A stretch of 64,000 nt of DNA. Origin: Deinococcus sp. LM3. Its GTDB lineage: Bacteria; Deinococcota; Deinococci; Deinococcales; Deinococcaceae. Below the pieces are notes generated by a model, which did no database searches, was not told the DNA's origin, and worked only from the letters and a program-made list of their open reading frames with translations. The position numbers and the translations under genes were made by a program. Positions 41,861-50,565 of the stretch are shown piece after piece. The stretch is from contig NZ_MUFV01000002.1 of assembly GCF_002017875.1 (NCBI RefSeq), positions 371,009 to 435,008 on the forward strand. The letters run 5' to 3'. Every line of letters begins with the position of its first letter. Within the stretch, counting starts at the first letter, position 1.

Positions 41861-43638
41861 CCCGCGCGGCCCCCAGGAATCCCATCGAGGGCGCCGTCAG
41901 CAGCCTGTTCCTGAACATCGACGGGCAGGACATGCCCCGCGCGCTGTTCGAGCAGATCGACGAGGTCACGGTCGACAGCAGCCTGCAACTGCCGGACGTG
42001 GCGACCGTCACGCTGCGCGACCCGCAGGGCCTGCTCGTCGACGACGAGAAATTCCGGCTGGGCGCGCGCATCAGGGTGATCGCGCAGGTCAGGAGTCACC
42101 GCGAGACGGTCTTCGACGGGGAACTCGTGGAGGTCGAGCCGCGCTTCACGCGCTCCACGCAGTTCCTGCGGCTGCGGGCCTTCGACCGCCTGCACCGCCT
42201 GGCGCGCGGCACGCACACCCGGTCGTTCCTGAACGTCAGCGACATGGACCTCGTGAAGAAACTCGCGGGCGAGGCCGGCATGACCGCCCGCACCGAGGCC
42301 AGCAGCGTCGTCCACCCGTACGTGCTGCAACACAACCAGACCAACCTCGCGTTCCTGCGCGAGCGCGCCTCGCGCCTGGGGTACATCCTGTACGCCGACG
42401 GCACCGAACTGCGCTGCGAGAGCGTGCGCGGCCAGGACCCCATCGAACTCGTGTGGGGCGACACCCTGACCGAGTTCCTGCCACGCCTGACCAGCCTGGG
42501 GCAGACCAGCCAGAGCACCGTGCGGTCCTGGGACCCAAAACAGAAACGCAGCGTGGTCGGGCAGGCCGCCGCCGGGCAGGGGAAGGCGCAGGTGCCGGAA
42601 TCGTCACGCAGCGAGGGCGTCGCGCAGCAGGCCTTCGACATGGACGCCCCCACCACCAGCAGCACCCTGATCGTGCGGGAGCAGGCGTACGCGACCGCCA
42701 TCGCGCAGGCGCAGCGCAACCGCGTCAGCGAACACCTGATCGAGGCGCGCGGCACCGCCGCCGGCTACCCCCGCCTGACTGCCGGCACCACCCTGGACGT
42801 GAAGAACGTCGGGCGGCGCTTCAGCGGGCAGTACGTGGCGAGCAGCGTGCGGCACCTGTACCGCAACGGCGAGGGCTACAGCACCGAGTTCAGCGTGACC
42901 GGCAGCCGCCCGGACTCGCTGGCCGCCCTGATCCGCCAGAGCGCCGCCGGGCCTCACGAGGCGCCGTACACGCCGGTGCCGGGCCTGATGATCGGCATCG
43001 TCACGAACAACGAGGACCCGGAGGATCAGGGCCGCGTGAAACTGAAACTCCCGGCCCTGACCGAGGACGACGAGAGCGACTGGGCGCGCGTGGTCGGCGT
43101 CGGCAACGGCGGCGGGCGCGGCACGCAGTTCACGCCGGAAGTGAACGACGAGGTCCTCGTGGGCTTCGAGCACGGCGACATCCACCACCCGTACGTGATC
43201 GGCGGCCTGTGGAACGGCAGCGACGCCCCGCCCCGCCCGACCGGCAAGACCATCAAGAACGGCAAGGTCATCCAGCGCGTCTACCGCACCCGCCTGGGCC
43301 ACGAACTGATCTACGACGATCCCATCGACCCCGACCCGCCGAAAGTGACGGTCCAGAGCAGCAAGAAACACGCCCTGGAACTGAACGACGACAAGAAGAA
43401 ACCCTTCGCGGAACTGCGCACCACCGCCGGGCACCGCCTGACCCTGATGGACGACCCGAAAGCGCCGTTCGTGGTCCTGCGCGACCGCAACGGCAACGAG
43501 GTCCACCTGGACAGCAAGAGCAACACCCTGACCATCACCAGCACCGGCCGCCTGGAACTCAAGGCCCGCAGCGGCATCCGCATTGACGGGGGCGGCGGGA
43601 ACGTGGACGTCCGGGGCGTCATGATCAACCTCAACTGA
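41857..43638 (+). CDS. Central spike protein, VgrG/Afp8-like
   Basis: This 593-aa protein combines the gp27 hub and gp5 OB-fold/beta-helix parts of VgrG-type spikes. The N-terminal half (SSLFLNIDGQDMPRALFEQIDEVTVDSSLQLPDVATVTLRDPQ; YVLQHNQTNLAFLRERASRLGY) is hub-like. From about residue 365, TPVPGLMIGIVTNNEDPEDQGRVKLKLPALTEDDESDWARVV starts the OB fold, and the tail (ITSTGRLELKARSGIRIDGGGGNVDV) is spike beta-helix. No PAAR tip or effector domain is fused at the C-terminus. The GTG start overlaps the Afp7-like gene. Confidence 0.95.
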   Translation: MTRAAPRNPIEGAVSSLFLNIDGQDMPRALFEQIDEVTVDSSLQLPDVATVTLRDPQGLLVDDEKFRLGARIRVIAQVRSHRETVFDGELVEVEPRFTRSTQFLRLRAFDRLHRLARGTHTRSFLNVSDMDLVKKLAGEAGMTARTEASSVVHPYVLQHNQTNLAFLRERASRLGYILYADGTELRCESVRGQDPIELVWGDTLTEFLPRLTSLGQTSQSTVRSWDPKQKRSVVGQAAAGQGKAQVPESSRSEGVAQQAFDMDAPTTSSTLIVREQAYATAIAQAQRNRVSEHLIEARGTAAGYPRLTAGTTLDVKNVGRRFSGQYVASSVRHLYRNGEGYSTEFSVTGSRPDSLAALIRQSAAGPHEAPYTPVPGLMIGIVTNNEDPEDQGRVKLKLPALTEDDESDWARVVGVGNGGGRGTQFTPEVNDEVLVGFEHGDIHHPYVIGGLWNGSDAPPRPTGKTIKNGKVIQRVYRTRLGHELIYDDPIDPDPPKVTVQSSKKHALELNDDKKKPFAELRTTAGHRLTLMDDPKAPFVVLRDRNGNEVHLDSKSNTLTITSTGRLELKARSGIRIDGGGGNVDVRGVMINLN

Positions 43639-43674
43639 TTCCGGGCCGCCGGACGGGTCGCGTCCGCCCGGATG

Positions 43675-43706
43675 GAACGGCTCTGCAGGCCATTCAGTCG
43701 GAGTCC
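43675..43706. repeat. Palindromic intergenic repeat, copy B
   Basis: This begins GAACGGCTCTGCA and ends TCGGAGTCC. It matches the hairpin module of copy A (22503-22531) at 26 of 29 positions; only this module is present. It lies in the 85-nt gap between the spike gene and the AAA+ gene, next to the latter's ribosome site. Confidence 0.75.
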
Positions 43707-43723
43707 ACAGCACAGGAGACCGT

Positions 43724-45691
43724 ATGCCCCACTCCCCATCCCAGCCGATCCCGCCCCGCGCCGCGCCGGACCCGCCGCACCCGGCGCAGGCCCTGCAGGT
43801 GCTGTGCGACGGTCTGAGCGCGCAGGTGCTGGACGTGGCGCTGAACGAGCAGGCCGAACCGGACGTGCGGTACGTGGTGACGCTGCCGGATCTGCGCGGC
43901 ACGCGTCTGGCGCACACCCAGGCGCGGCTGGACCTGACCGATTTCGAGACGGGCGTGCTGGCGCTGGCCCTGGCGACCGAACTGTACCCGGAACGCATGC
44001 TGGCCGCCTGCGCCGCCGCGCTGCAGATGGACAGCCTGTACGCGGCCTTCCTGACGCCCGCCCTGACCCGCCGCTGGCTGCTGAGCGACGAGTGGACCGA
44101 GGGCGACGCGTTCAGCGCCGCGCGGCCCCTGCTGGCCTGCCACCTGATCGAGTTCGGCAGCAGCGCGAACGCCAGTGTGCTGGAGGCCCTGACGCCCCTG
44201 CGGCTGAGTGCGGGCCTGCTCGCGGACCTGCGCGGCGCGCCGGGCGTCCCGCCGGACCTGAGCGGCGTGCTGCGGCCACTGCCGGGCGGCGGGCTGCTCA
44301 GCGACTCGCAGCAGGCGCAACTCGACAGCCTGACCCGTCACCTGCACGCTGGCCCGGAGCGCGCCGCGCTGCTGTTCGGCACGAACCACAGCGGCATGCT
44401 GTCCCTCGCCGCGCACCTGCTGGGCCGCGAGGCGCACCTGCTGGACCTGCCGCAGCTGGCCGCCCGGTCCACCGACGAGCAGGAGACGCTGCTGCGCGCT
44501 CTGCGCCGCGACACCCGACTGCGCGGCGCGCGGCTGGTGCTGGACGCCGCCACGCCGCTGCCCGACGCCCAGCCGCCCGAGGGACTGGTCGACCGGGTGC
44601 TGGACACGGCCGCCGGGCCGGTCGTGATCGTCGCGGCCGACCCCCTGCCGCTCGACTCGCCGCGCGCCGTCCTGAGCGCCGGGGTCGGCGCCCCCACGCC
44701 CGCCGAGCAGCGGGAACGCTGGGCGCAGGCGCTGGGCGTCAGCCCGGAACAGCCGCTGCTGCGTCAGCTCGGGGATCAGTTTCACCTGAACCTGGACCGC
44801 ATCGACGCCCTGGCCCGCGAGGCCCGCGCCGGCCTGCCCGGCAGCGCCGACCAGCCCGCGCGGATCGAGCGGGCCTGGGAGGCCGCGCGCGGCGCGAACC
44901 GCCGCCTGATGGGCAGCCTCGCGCAGCGCATCGAGACCCGCGCCCGCTGGGCGGACCTGATCCTGCCGGACACCGAACGGCTGGCCCTGGAGCAGATCGC
45001 CGCGCACGTCCGGCACCGCTCGGTGGTGTACGAGGATCTCGGCATGGCCCGGCCCGGCCGGGGCCGCTCGATCACGGCGCTGTTCAGCGGTCCCAGCGGC
45101 ACCGGCAAGACCCTCAGCGCCGAGGTGCTGGCGCATGACCTGAACCTCGACCTGTACCGCGTGGATCTCAGCAGCACGGTCAGCAAGTACATCGGCGAGA
45201 CCGAGAAGAACCTCAAGAAAATCTTCGACGCGGCCGACCAGGGCGGCTGCGTCCTGCTGTTCGACGAGGCCGACAGCGTCTTCGGGAAGCGCGGCGAGGT
45301 CCGCGACAGCAACGACCGCTACGCGAACACCCAGGTGAACTACCTGCTGCAACGCCTGGAGACCTTCAACGGTCTGGCGCTGCTGACCACCAACCTAGAA
45401 AGCAGCATGGACGTGGCCTTCATGCGCCGCCTGGCGTTCGTGGTGAACTTCCGCGCGCCGCAGGCCCCGGAACGCGAGCGGCTGTGGCGCGGCGCGTTCC
45501 CGGCGTCACTGGACACCAGCGGTGTGGAGTTCGCGCGGCTGGCGGCGGCCGACGTATCCGGCGGCAACATCCGCAGCGTCGCCATGAACGCCGTGTTCAT
45601 GTCCGTGGCCCGCCGCGTGCCGCTGGATCAGGCGCTGGTCGAGGAGGCCCTGCACCTGGAGTTCCGCAAGCTGGGCCGACTGGTGCTGTGA
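43724..45691 (+). CDS. eCIS AAA+ ATPase (Afp15-like)
   Basis: This 655-aa protein has a helical N-terminal region (~1-190), a degenerate ATPase-like middle part (LLFGTNHSGMLSLAAHLLG, ~215-340) and a classical AAA+ module. Walker A is FSGPSGTGKTLSAE (~455), Walker B is VLLFDEADSVFGKR (~511), and sensor 1 lies in ALLTTNLESSMDVAFMRRLAF. A membrane-free AAA+ ATPase is a near-universal marker of eCIS clusters (Afp15) and is thought to act in assembly rather than contraction. AGGAGA precedes the ATG. It closes the plus arm of the locus. Confidence 0.94.
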   Translation: MPHSPSQPIPPRAAPDPPHPAQALQVLCDGLSAQVLDVALNEQAEPDVRYVVTLPDLRGTRLAHTQARLDLTDFETGVLALALATELYPERMLAACAAALQMDSLYAAFLTPALTRRWLLSDEWTEGDAFSAARPLLACHLIEFGSSANASVLEALTPLRLSAGLLADLRGAPGVPPDLSGVLRPLPGGGLLSDSQQAQLDSLTRHLHAGPERAALLFGTNHSGMLSLAAHLLGREAHLLDLPQLAARSTDEQETLLRALRRDTRLRGARLVLDAATPLPDAQPPEGLVDRVLDTAAGPVVIVAADPLPLDSPRAVLSAGVGAPTPAEQRERWAQALGVSPEQPLLRQLGDQFHLNLDRIDALAREARAGLPGSADQPARIERAWEAARGANRRLMGSLAQRIETRARWADLILPDTERLALEQIAAHVRHRSVVYEDLGMARPGRGRSITALFSGPSGTGKTLSAEVLAHDLNLDLYRVDLSSTVSKYIGETEKNLKKIFDAADQGGCVLLFDEADSVFGKRGEVRDSNDRYANTQVNYLLQRLETFNGLALLTTNLESSMDVAFMRRLAFVVNFRAPQAPERERLWRGAFPASLDTSGVEFARLAAADVSGGNIRSVAMNAVFMSVARRVPLDQALVEEALHLEFRKLGRLVL

Positions 45692-45771
45692 CGGCGTGTC
45701 GGTGGACGGCGGCGGCTATGGCCTGATCACAGTCGGCACGCAATTCGGATACCCACTCCAGTAAATCGTTC

Positions 45772-45815
45772 GAATCTGCATTCTGTCGCCAGATCGGATG
45801 ACGGAATGCAGATTC
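45772..45815. terminator. Inverted repeat downstream of the eCIS ATPase gene
   Basis: The arms GAATCTGCATTC and GAATGCAGATTC are exact reverse complements. The inner bases extend the pairing with two G-T pairs. It lies 80 nt after the ATPase stop and may end the plus-arm transcript. No T-run follows, so a small mobile-repeat origin is also possible. Confidence 0.5.
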
Positions 45816-46127
45816 CGTGCTGCTTTCCAGCAGAAATTGGCCTTCTGTGTGCATATCGTTACGGTGTGAACGAGAAATATGCAGAACGTGAATGGTCGGC
45901 CGGGAGGGTGGTGAACGTCGTGATTGTCGGACGTGATCAGCGTACTCCTGTCTGGGCCTGCGACTCAATAGATGCATAAATATGCAATCCGTAGTGATTG
46001 GAGTCCGATGGCGGCACGCCCAGATTTGGCTGGACACTCTGTCAAAAATGCGTCTGAATGCGGCTAGATTTGCCGGTTGGATTTTCGGGCGCGCTGAAGG
46101 TTCTGAGAATAATCATCCAGGCAGTGA

Positions 46128-46157
46128 TTGACGTTATGCACTCGTGGGGCCTACAAT
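46128..46157 (+). promoter_or_regulatory. Sigma70-type promoter of the pyrimidine degradation genes
   Basis: TTGACG (46128-46133) and TACAAT (46152-46157) are separated by 18 nt. This is the best-formed promoter in the window and lies 77 nt upstream of the preT ATG. Confidence 0.65.
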
Positions 46158-46165
46158 CATGATCA

Positions 46166-46174
46166 TTCGGTTAA
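46166..46174 (+). promoter_or_regulatory. Candidate operator TTCGGTTAA downstream of the preT promoter
   Basis: The 9-mer sits just after the -10 box. It occurs again at 56508-56516, at the -10 box of the aminotransferase gene of the same pathway, where a second copy TTCGGTTT follows at 56519. It could be the site of the PucR-type regulator encoded at 55714. Confidence 0.45.
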
Positions 46175-46234
46175 ATCTGCTCCCGTGAGGGCCGAACCGA
46201 CCCCGCCCACATCCCCTGAGTTGCGAGGTCAGTC

Positions 46235-47713
46235 ATGGAACCCACCCGTCCCACCGCGCCCGCCGCCCCCTCTTCCCAGCCCTTCCATGAACTGCTGCCG
46301 CCCATGACCGCGCACGAGGCGAGTGTCGAGGCCAACCGCTGCCTGTACTGCTACGACGCGCCCTGCCTGCAGGCCTGCCCCACCCACATCGACATCCCCA
46401 CCTTCATCCGCAAGATCGCCACCGGGAACCTGCGCGGCTCGGCCCGCACCATCCTGGAAAGCAACTTCCTGGGCGGCACCTGCGCCCGCGTCTGCCCCGT
46501 GCAGGAACTCTGTGAGGGTGCGTGCGTGCTCGGCCCGGACCACACGCCCATCCAGATCGGCCGCCTGCAACGCCACGCGGTGGATCACGTGCAGGAACGC
46601 GGCATTCAATTGTTCACGCCCGCCCCCGCCACCGGGCGCCGCGTCGCCGTGGTCGGCAGCGGCCCCGCCGGGATCAGCGCCAGCGCCGAACTGGCCAGGG
46701 CCGGGCACGAGGTCACGCTGTACGAGAAACGCGACCTGGGCGGCGGCCTGAGCACCTACGGCATCATCGTGCTGCGCGAACCGGTCGAGGTCGCGCTGCG
46801 CGAGGTGCAGGCCGTCCGCGACCTGGGCGTGAATGTCGTCACCGAGCACGAACTGAGCACCCGCGCGGGCCTGGACGACCTGCTGACCACCCACGACGCC
46901 GTGATCCTCGCGCTGGGCCTGGGCGCCGTGCCCGCCATCGGCATTCCCGGCGAGGAACACATCCTGGATGGGTTGCAGGTTATCGAGGCCAGCAAGATGG
47001 AGCAGCCCACCGGCGTCGGCACGCGCGCCGTCATCATCGGTGCGGGGAACACCGCCGTGGACGCCGCCACCATCGCCCGCCGCTCCGGCGCGGACACCCT
47101 GATGGTCTACCGCCGCACCGAACGCGAGATGACCGCCTACCACCACGAGTACCTCTTCGCGCTGAGCGAGGGCATCACCTTCAGCTTCCTGACCCAGCCC
47201 GTGGAAGTCCTGCACGAAGGCGGGCAGGTCACGGGCCTGCGCTGCATCCGCATGGGCCTCGGCGCGCCGGACGCCTCGGGCCGCGCCCGCCCGGAACCCA
47301 TTCCCGGCAGTGAATTCGTCATCCCCTGCGACACCGTCATCAGCGCCATCGGGCAGGAGAAACCCGCGCTGGCCGCCGCGCTGGGCCTGGACCTGGACGG
47401 CGGGTACATCCGCGTGGACGACGCCCTGCAGACCAGCCTCCCGCGCGTGTACGCCGCCGGGGACTGCGTGCGTGCCCGCGGCAACGCCAGTACCGTCATG
47501 GCCGTGCAGGACGGCAAGATCGCCGCCGCCAGCATCGAACGCGCCCTGGGCCGCACGCCGAACGTCACCCTGAAACCCACGCCGCCCGCCGAGGTCCGCG
47601 AGCACCCGCTGTATCTCGAGGCGCACGGCCCCGTCCTCACCGGCCCGAACCAGCCCGCCGCCGCAACCGCCCCCCTGGGCCACGCGCCCGTCACGGAGGC
47701 CCACCATGGCTGA
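46235..47713 (+). CDS. preT: NAD-dependent dihydropyrimidine dehydrogenase subunit PreT
   Basis: PreT is the flavin/Fe-S electron-transfer subunit that, with PreA, reduces uracil and thymine to the dihydro forms. The N-terminal Cys-rich region (CLYCYDAPCLQACPTHIDIPTFIRKI, GGTCARVCPVQELCEGACV) binds two [4Fe-4S] clusters. FAD and NAD(P) Rossmann motifs follow (AVVGSGPAGISASAELARAGHEVTLYEK and AVIIGAGNTAVDAATIA). The 492-aa chain is somewhat longer than E. coli PreT. GAGG precedes the ATG, and preA overlaps by 8 bp. It is the first gene of the pyrimidine degradation island. Confidence 0.93.
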   Translation: MEPTRPTAPAAPSSQPFHELLPPMTAHEASVEANRCLYCYDAPCLQACPTHIDIPTFIRKIATGNLRGSARTILESNFLGGTCARVCPVQELCEGACVLGPDHTPIQIGRLQRHAVDHVQERGIQLFTPAPATGRRVAVVGSGPAGISASAELARAGHEVTLYEKRDLGGGLSTYGIIVLREPVEVALREVQAVRDLGVNVVTEHELSTRAGLDDLLTTHDAVILALGLGAVPAIGIPGEEHILDGLQVIEASKMEQPTGVGTRAVIIGAGNTAVDAATIARRSGADTLMVYRRTEREMTAYHHEYLFALSEGITFSFLTQPVEVLHEGGQVTGLRCIRMGLGAPDASGRARPEPIPGSEFVIPCDTVISAIGQEKPALAAALGLDLDGGYIRVDDALQTSLPRVYAAGDCVRARGNASTVMAVQDGKIAAASIERALGRTPNVTLKPTPPAEVREHPLYLEAHGPVLTGPNQPAAATAPLGHAPVTEAHHG

Positions 47714-49085
47714 CCTCAGCATCGACTTCGCCGGCATCCGCTCGCCCAACCCCTTCTGGCTGGCGTCGGCGCCCCCCACCAACAGCGGCGCGCAGATCCA
47801 CCGCGCCTTCGAGTACGGCTGGGGCGGCGCCGTGTGGAAGACCATCGGCGCGCCCGTCCTGAACATCAGCAACCGCTACGGCAGCCTCTCCCTGGGCGGG
47901 CGGCGCATGCTCGCCATCAACAACGTCGAACTGATCAGCGACCGCCCGCTGGACGTGAACCTGCGCGAGATCGCCGAGATCAAACGCCTCTGGCCCGACC
48001 GGGCCGTGATCGTGTCCGCCATGGTCGACGCCGACCCGCAGGCCTGGAAAGACATCGTCATGATGATCGAGGACACCGGCGCCGACGGCATCGAACTCAA
48101 CTACGGCTGCCCGCAGGGCATGAGCGAACGCGGCATGGGCGCCGCCGTCGGCCAGGTGCCCGAGATGTGCCAGCTGAACACCCACTGGGTCACCAGCGTC
48201 ACCCGCCTGCCCGTCATCGTGAAACTCACGCCGAATATCACCCACATCGTCGACCCCGCCCACGCGGCGCTGGCCGGAGGCGCCCACGCGCTCTCGCTCA
48301 TCAACACCATCAACTCCGTCACCCGCGTCGACCTCGACACGCTGCTCGTCTCGCCCAGCATCGGCGGACGCGGCACGCACGGCGGCTACGCCGGCCCGGC
48401 CGTCAAGCCGATTGCGCTGAACATGCTGACCGAACTCATGACCGACCCAGATGTGCTGCGCAGCGGCGTCCCCATCAGCGGCATGGGCGGCATCGCCACC
48501 TGGCGCGACGCCGCCGAATTCCTCCTCCTCGGCGCCACCAGCCTGCAGGTCTGCACCGCCGCCATGCAACACGGCTACCGCATCATCGAGGACCTCACCG
48601 ACGGCCTCAGCAACTGGATGGACGATCACGGCTTCAAGACCATCGCCGACGTGACCGGGAAATCACTGCCGCAGATGAGCACCTTCGGCGGCCTCGACCT
48701 GTCCCACCAGTCCGTCGCGCGCATCGACCAGAACAAATGCATCGGCTGCGACCTGTGCTACGCCGCCTGTAACGACACCGCCCACCAGTGCATCGACCTC
48801 GTCAGCCCCGGCGGCGTCACCGTCGACCCCGGCTACGACATGAGAACCAACGGCCGGCAGGTCGCCGACACCCGCCCCCGCCCCGTCGTCCGCGAAAGCG
48901 ACTGCGTCGGCTGCGCCCTGTGCGCCAACGTCTGCCCCGTCGACGGCTGCATCACCATGGTTACCGTCCCCAGCGGCCGCGAGAGCATCACCTGGGACGA
49001 ACTGACCGCCCAGCGCCCCGAAATCGCCCAGAGCTGGGCCGCCATGCAGGCCTACCGCGAAGAAGTCGGCATCGAGATCCACTGA
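47706..49085 (+). CDS. preA: NAD-dependent dihydropyrimidine dehydrogenase subunit PreA
   Basis: PreA is the catalytic FMN subunit of bacterial dihydropyrimidine dehydrogenase. The DHOD-like barrel begins LSIDFAGIRSPNPFWLASAPPTNSG. The catalytic Cys is in the loop ELNYGCPQGMSERGMGAAVGQ. The C-terminus has a two-cluster ferredoxin domain (KCIGCDLCYAACNDTAHQC and DCVGCALCANVCPVDGC). The length is 459 aa. GGAGG precedes the ATG within the end of preT. It acts with PreT as the first step of uracil degradation. Confidence 0.95.
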   Translation: MADLSIDFAGIRSPNPFWLASAPPTNSGAQIHRAFEYGWGGAVWKTIGAPVLNISNRYGSLSLGGRRMLAINNVELISDRPLDVNLREIAEIKRLWPDRAVIVSAMVDADPQAWKDIVMMIEDTGADGIELNYGCPQGMSERGMGAAVGQVPEMCQLNTHWVTSVTRLPVIVKLTPNITHIVDPAHAALAGGAHALSLINTINSVTRVDLDTLLVSPSIGGRGTHGGYAGPAVKPIALNMLTELMTDPDVLRSGVPISGMGGIATWRDAAEFLLLGATSLQVCTAAMQHGYRIIEDLTDGLSNWMDDHGFKTIADVTGKSLPQMSTFGGLDLSHQSVARIDQNKCIGCDLCYAACNDTAHQCIDLVSPGGVTVDPGYDMRTNGRQVADTRPRPVVRESDCVGCALCANVCPVDGCITMVTVPSGRESITWDELTAQRPEIAQSWAAMQAYREEVGIEIH

Positions 49086-49138
49086 GGCGGACTCCGGTCG
49101 CGCACCGTCCACATCACACCCATTGAGAGGTTGCACGC

Positions 49139-50503
49139 ATGATCCTACTGATTCAGAACGGCGAGATTGTCACGGACGGTAAGCGTTTCAGGGCGGACGT
49201 GCTGGTGGAAGGGGAAACCATCGCCCAGATCGGCGAGAACCTCGCGGTGCCCGAGGGGGCCACCGTGATCGACGCGAGCGGGAAGTTCGTGTTCCCCGGC
49301 TTCATCGACCCGCACGTGCACATCCACCTGCCGTTCATGGGCACGTTCGCGAAGGATACGCACGCGACCGGATCGCAGGCGGCGCTGATCGGCGGGACGA
49401 CGACATTCATCGAGATGCTCGCCCCGGCCGGAAGTGAGGACCTGATGGACGGCTGGCGCACCTGGACGGGCATGGCGGCAGGCAACAGCGCCTGCGACTA
49501 CACCTTTCATATCGGCGTGACCCGCTGGGACGACCGGACCGAGGCGACCCTGCGCGACCTGGTGGGGCAGGGCATGAAGTCCTTCAAGGTGTTCCTGGCG
49601 TACAAGGGAGCGTTCGGGATCGACGACGCGGCGCTGTACCGGGTGTGCCGTCTGGCGGCGGAACTGGGCGTGGTGGTCACTGCGCACTGCGAGAACGCGG
49701 ATCTGGTCGCGGAGTTGCAGCAGAAACTCCTCGCGGAGGGCAAGACTGGACCCGAGTGGCACGAACCCAGCCGTCCGGAGAGCGTGGAGGCCGAGGGCAC
49801 GGCGCACTTCGCGACGTTCGTGGAGATGACGGGCGCGCACGGGTACGTGGTGCACCTGAGCAACGCCCGCGCGCTGGAGGCGGCGCTGGATGCCCGGTCG
49901 CGCGGCGTGAAGCTGGACGTGGAGGTCGTGATTCCGCACCTGACGCTCGACAAGACGTACGCCGAGCGGCCCGGCGTGGAGGGCGCCAAGTACGTCATGT
50001 CGCCCCCCCTGCGCGAGAAGGGCAACCAGCCCCGGCTGTGGGCGGCGCTGGAACGCGGCGAGATCGCCACGGTCGCCACCGACCACTGCCCCTTCGACGT
50101 GGCGCAGAAGCACATGGGCGACGGGAACTTCACGCTCATCCCGAACGGCATTCCCGCCATCGAGGACCGCGTGAACGTCCTGTACACCCAGGGCGTCAGC
50201 CGGGGCAACCTGAGCGTCGAACGCTTCGTGGACGCCGCCAGCACCCGCGCCGCGCAGATCTTCGGCCTGTACCCCCGCAAGGGCACCGTCAGCGTGGGCA
50301 GTGACGCCGATCTGGTGATCTACGACCCCGCGTACCGGGGCACCATCAGCGCCGGGACCAGCCACATGAACAACGACTACAGCGGCTACGAGGGCTGGGA
50401 AATCGACGGGCGCCCCGAGGTCGTCACGGTACGCGGTCAGGTGGCCGTGCAGGGCGGTGAGTTCGTGGGCGACCCGGCGCGCGGGCAACTGCTGCGGCGG
50501 TAG
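49139..50503 (+). CDS. hydA: Dihydropyrimidinase (D-hydantoinase)
   Basis: This 454-aa zinc amidohydrolase opens dihydrouracil to N-carbamoyl-beta-alanine. Visible features are the metal-binding GFIDPHVHIHLPFMG, the carboxylated Lys in MKSFKVFLAYKG, VTAHCENADLVAELQ, the histidine in GYVVHLSNARALEA, and the final metal Asp in VATDHCPFDVAQK. These fit dihydropyrimidinase better than dihydroorotase or allantoinase. GAGAGG precedes the ATG. It lies 53 nt after preA, as expected for the second step of the pathway. Confidence 0.93.
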   Translation: MILLIQNGEIVTDGKRFRADVLVEGETIAQIGENLAVPEGATVIDASGKFVFPGFIDPHVHIHLPFMGTFAKDTHATGSQAALIGGTTTFIEMLAPAGSEDLMDGWRTWTGMAAGNSACDYTFHIGVTRWDDRTEATLRDLVGQGMKSFKVFLAYKGAFGIDDAALYRVCRLAAELGVVVTAHCENADLVAELQQKLLAEGKTGPEWHEPSRPESVEAEGTAHFATFVEMTGAHGYVVHLSNARALEAALDARSRGVKLDVEVVIPHLTLDKTYAERPGVEGAKYVMSPPLREKGNQPRLWAALERGEIATVATDHCPFDVAQKHMGDGNFTLIPNGIPAIEDRVNVLYTQGVSRGNLSVERFVDAASTRAAQIFGLYPRKGTVSVGSDADLVIYDPAYRGTISAGTSHMNNDYSGYEGWEIDGRPEVVTVRGQVAVQGGEFVGDPARGQLLRR

Positions 50504-50565
50504 GAACGGGCAGAGGGTTCCAGGCACGCTGAACCGGACAGGGTCCGGAGTTCCAAGGAGGAGAC

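Larger units (their letters stand above)
45692..46234. other. AT-richer intergenic region with inverted repeats, no convincing gene
   Basis: About 540 nt separate the eCIS ATPase from preT and are visibly richer in A/T than both flanks. The stretch contains a perfect 12-bp inverted repeat (45772-45783 with 45804-45815), a TGCATA-AA-TATGCA palindrome at 45973-45986, and the preT promoter near its end. A minus-strand frame crossing the region has no family I recognise and runs antisense into the ATPase gene. Confidence 0.6.

Noticed and set aside
41857..43638. Effector or PAAR domain at the C-terminus of the VgrG-like spike
   Set aside because: The chain ends within the beta-helical spike (VRGVMINLN) with no extra domain.
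45597..46037. Minus-strand frame of ~146 codons behind the AAA+ gene
   Set aside because: It runs antisense into the ATPase gene, has no recognisable domain or ribosome site, and its middle is formed by the inverted repeat.
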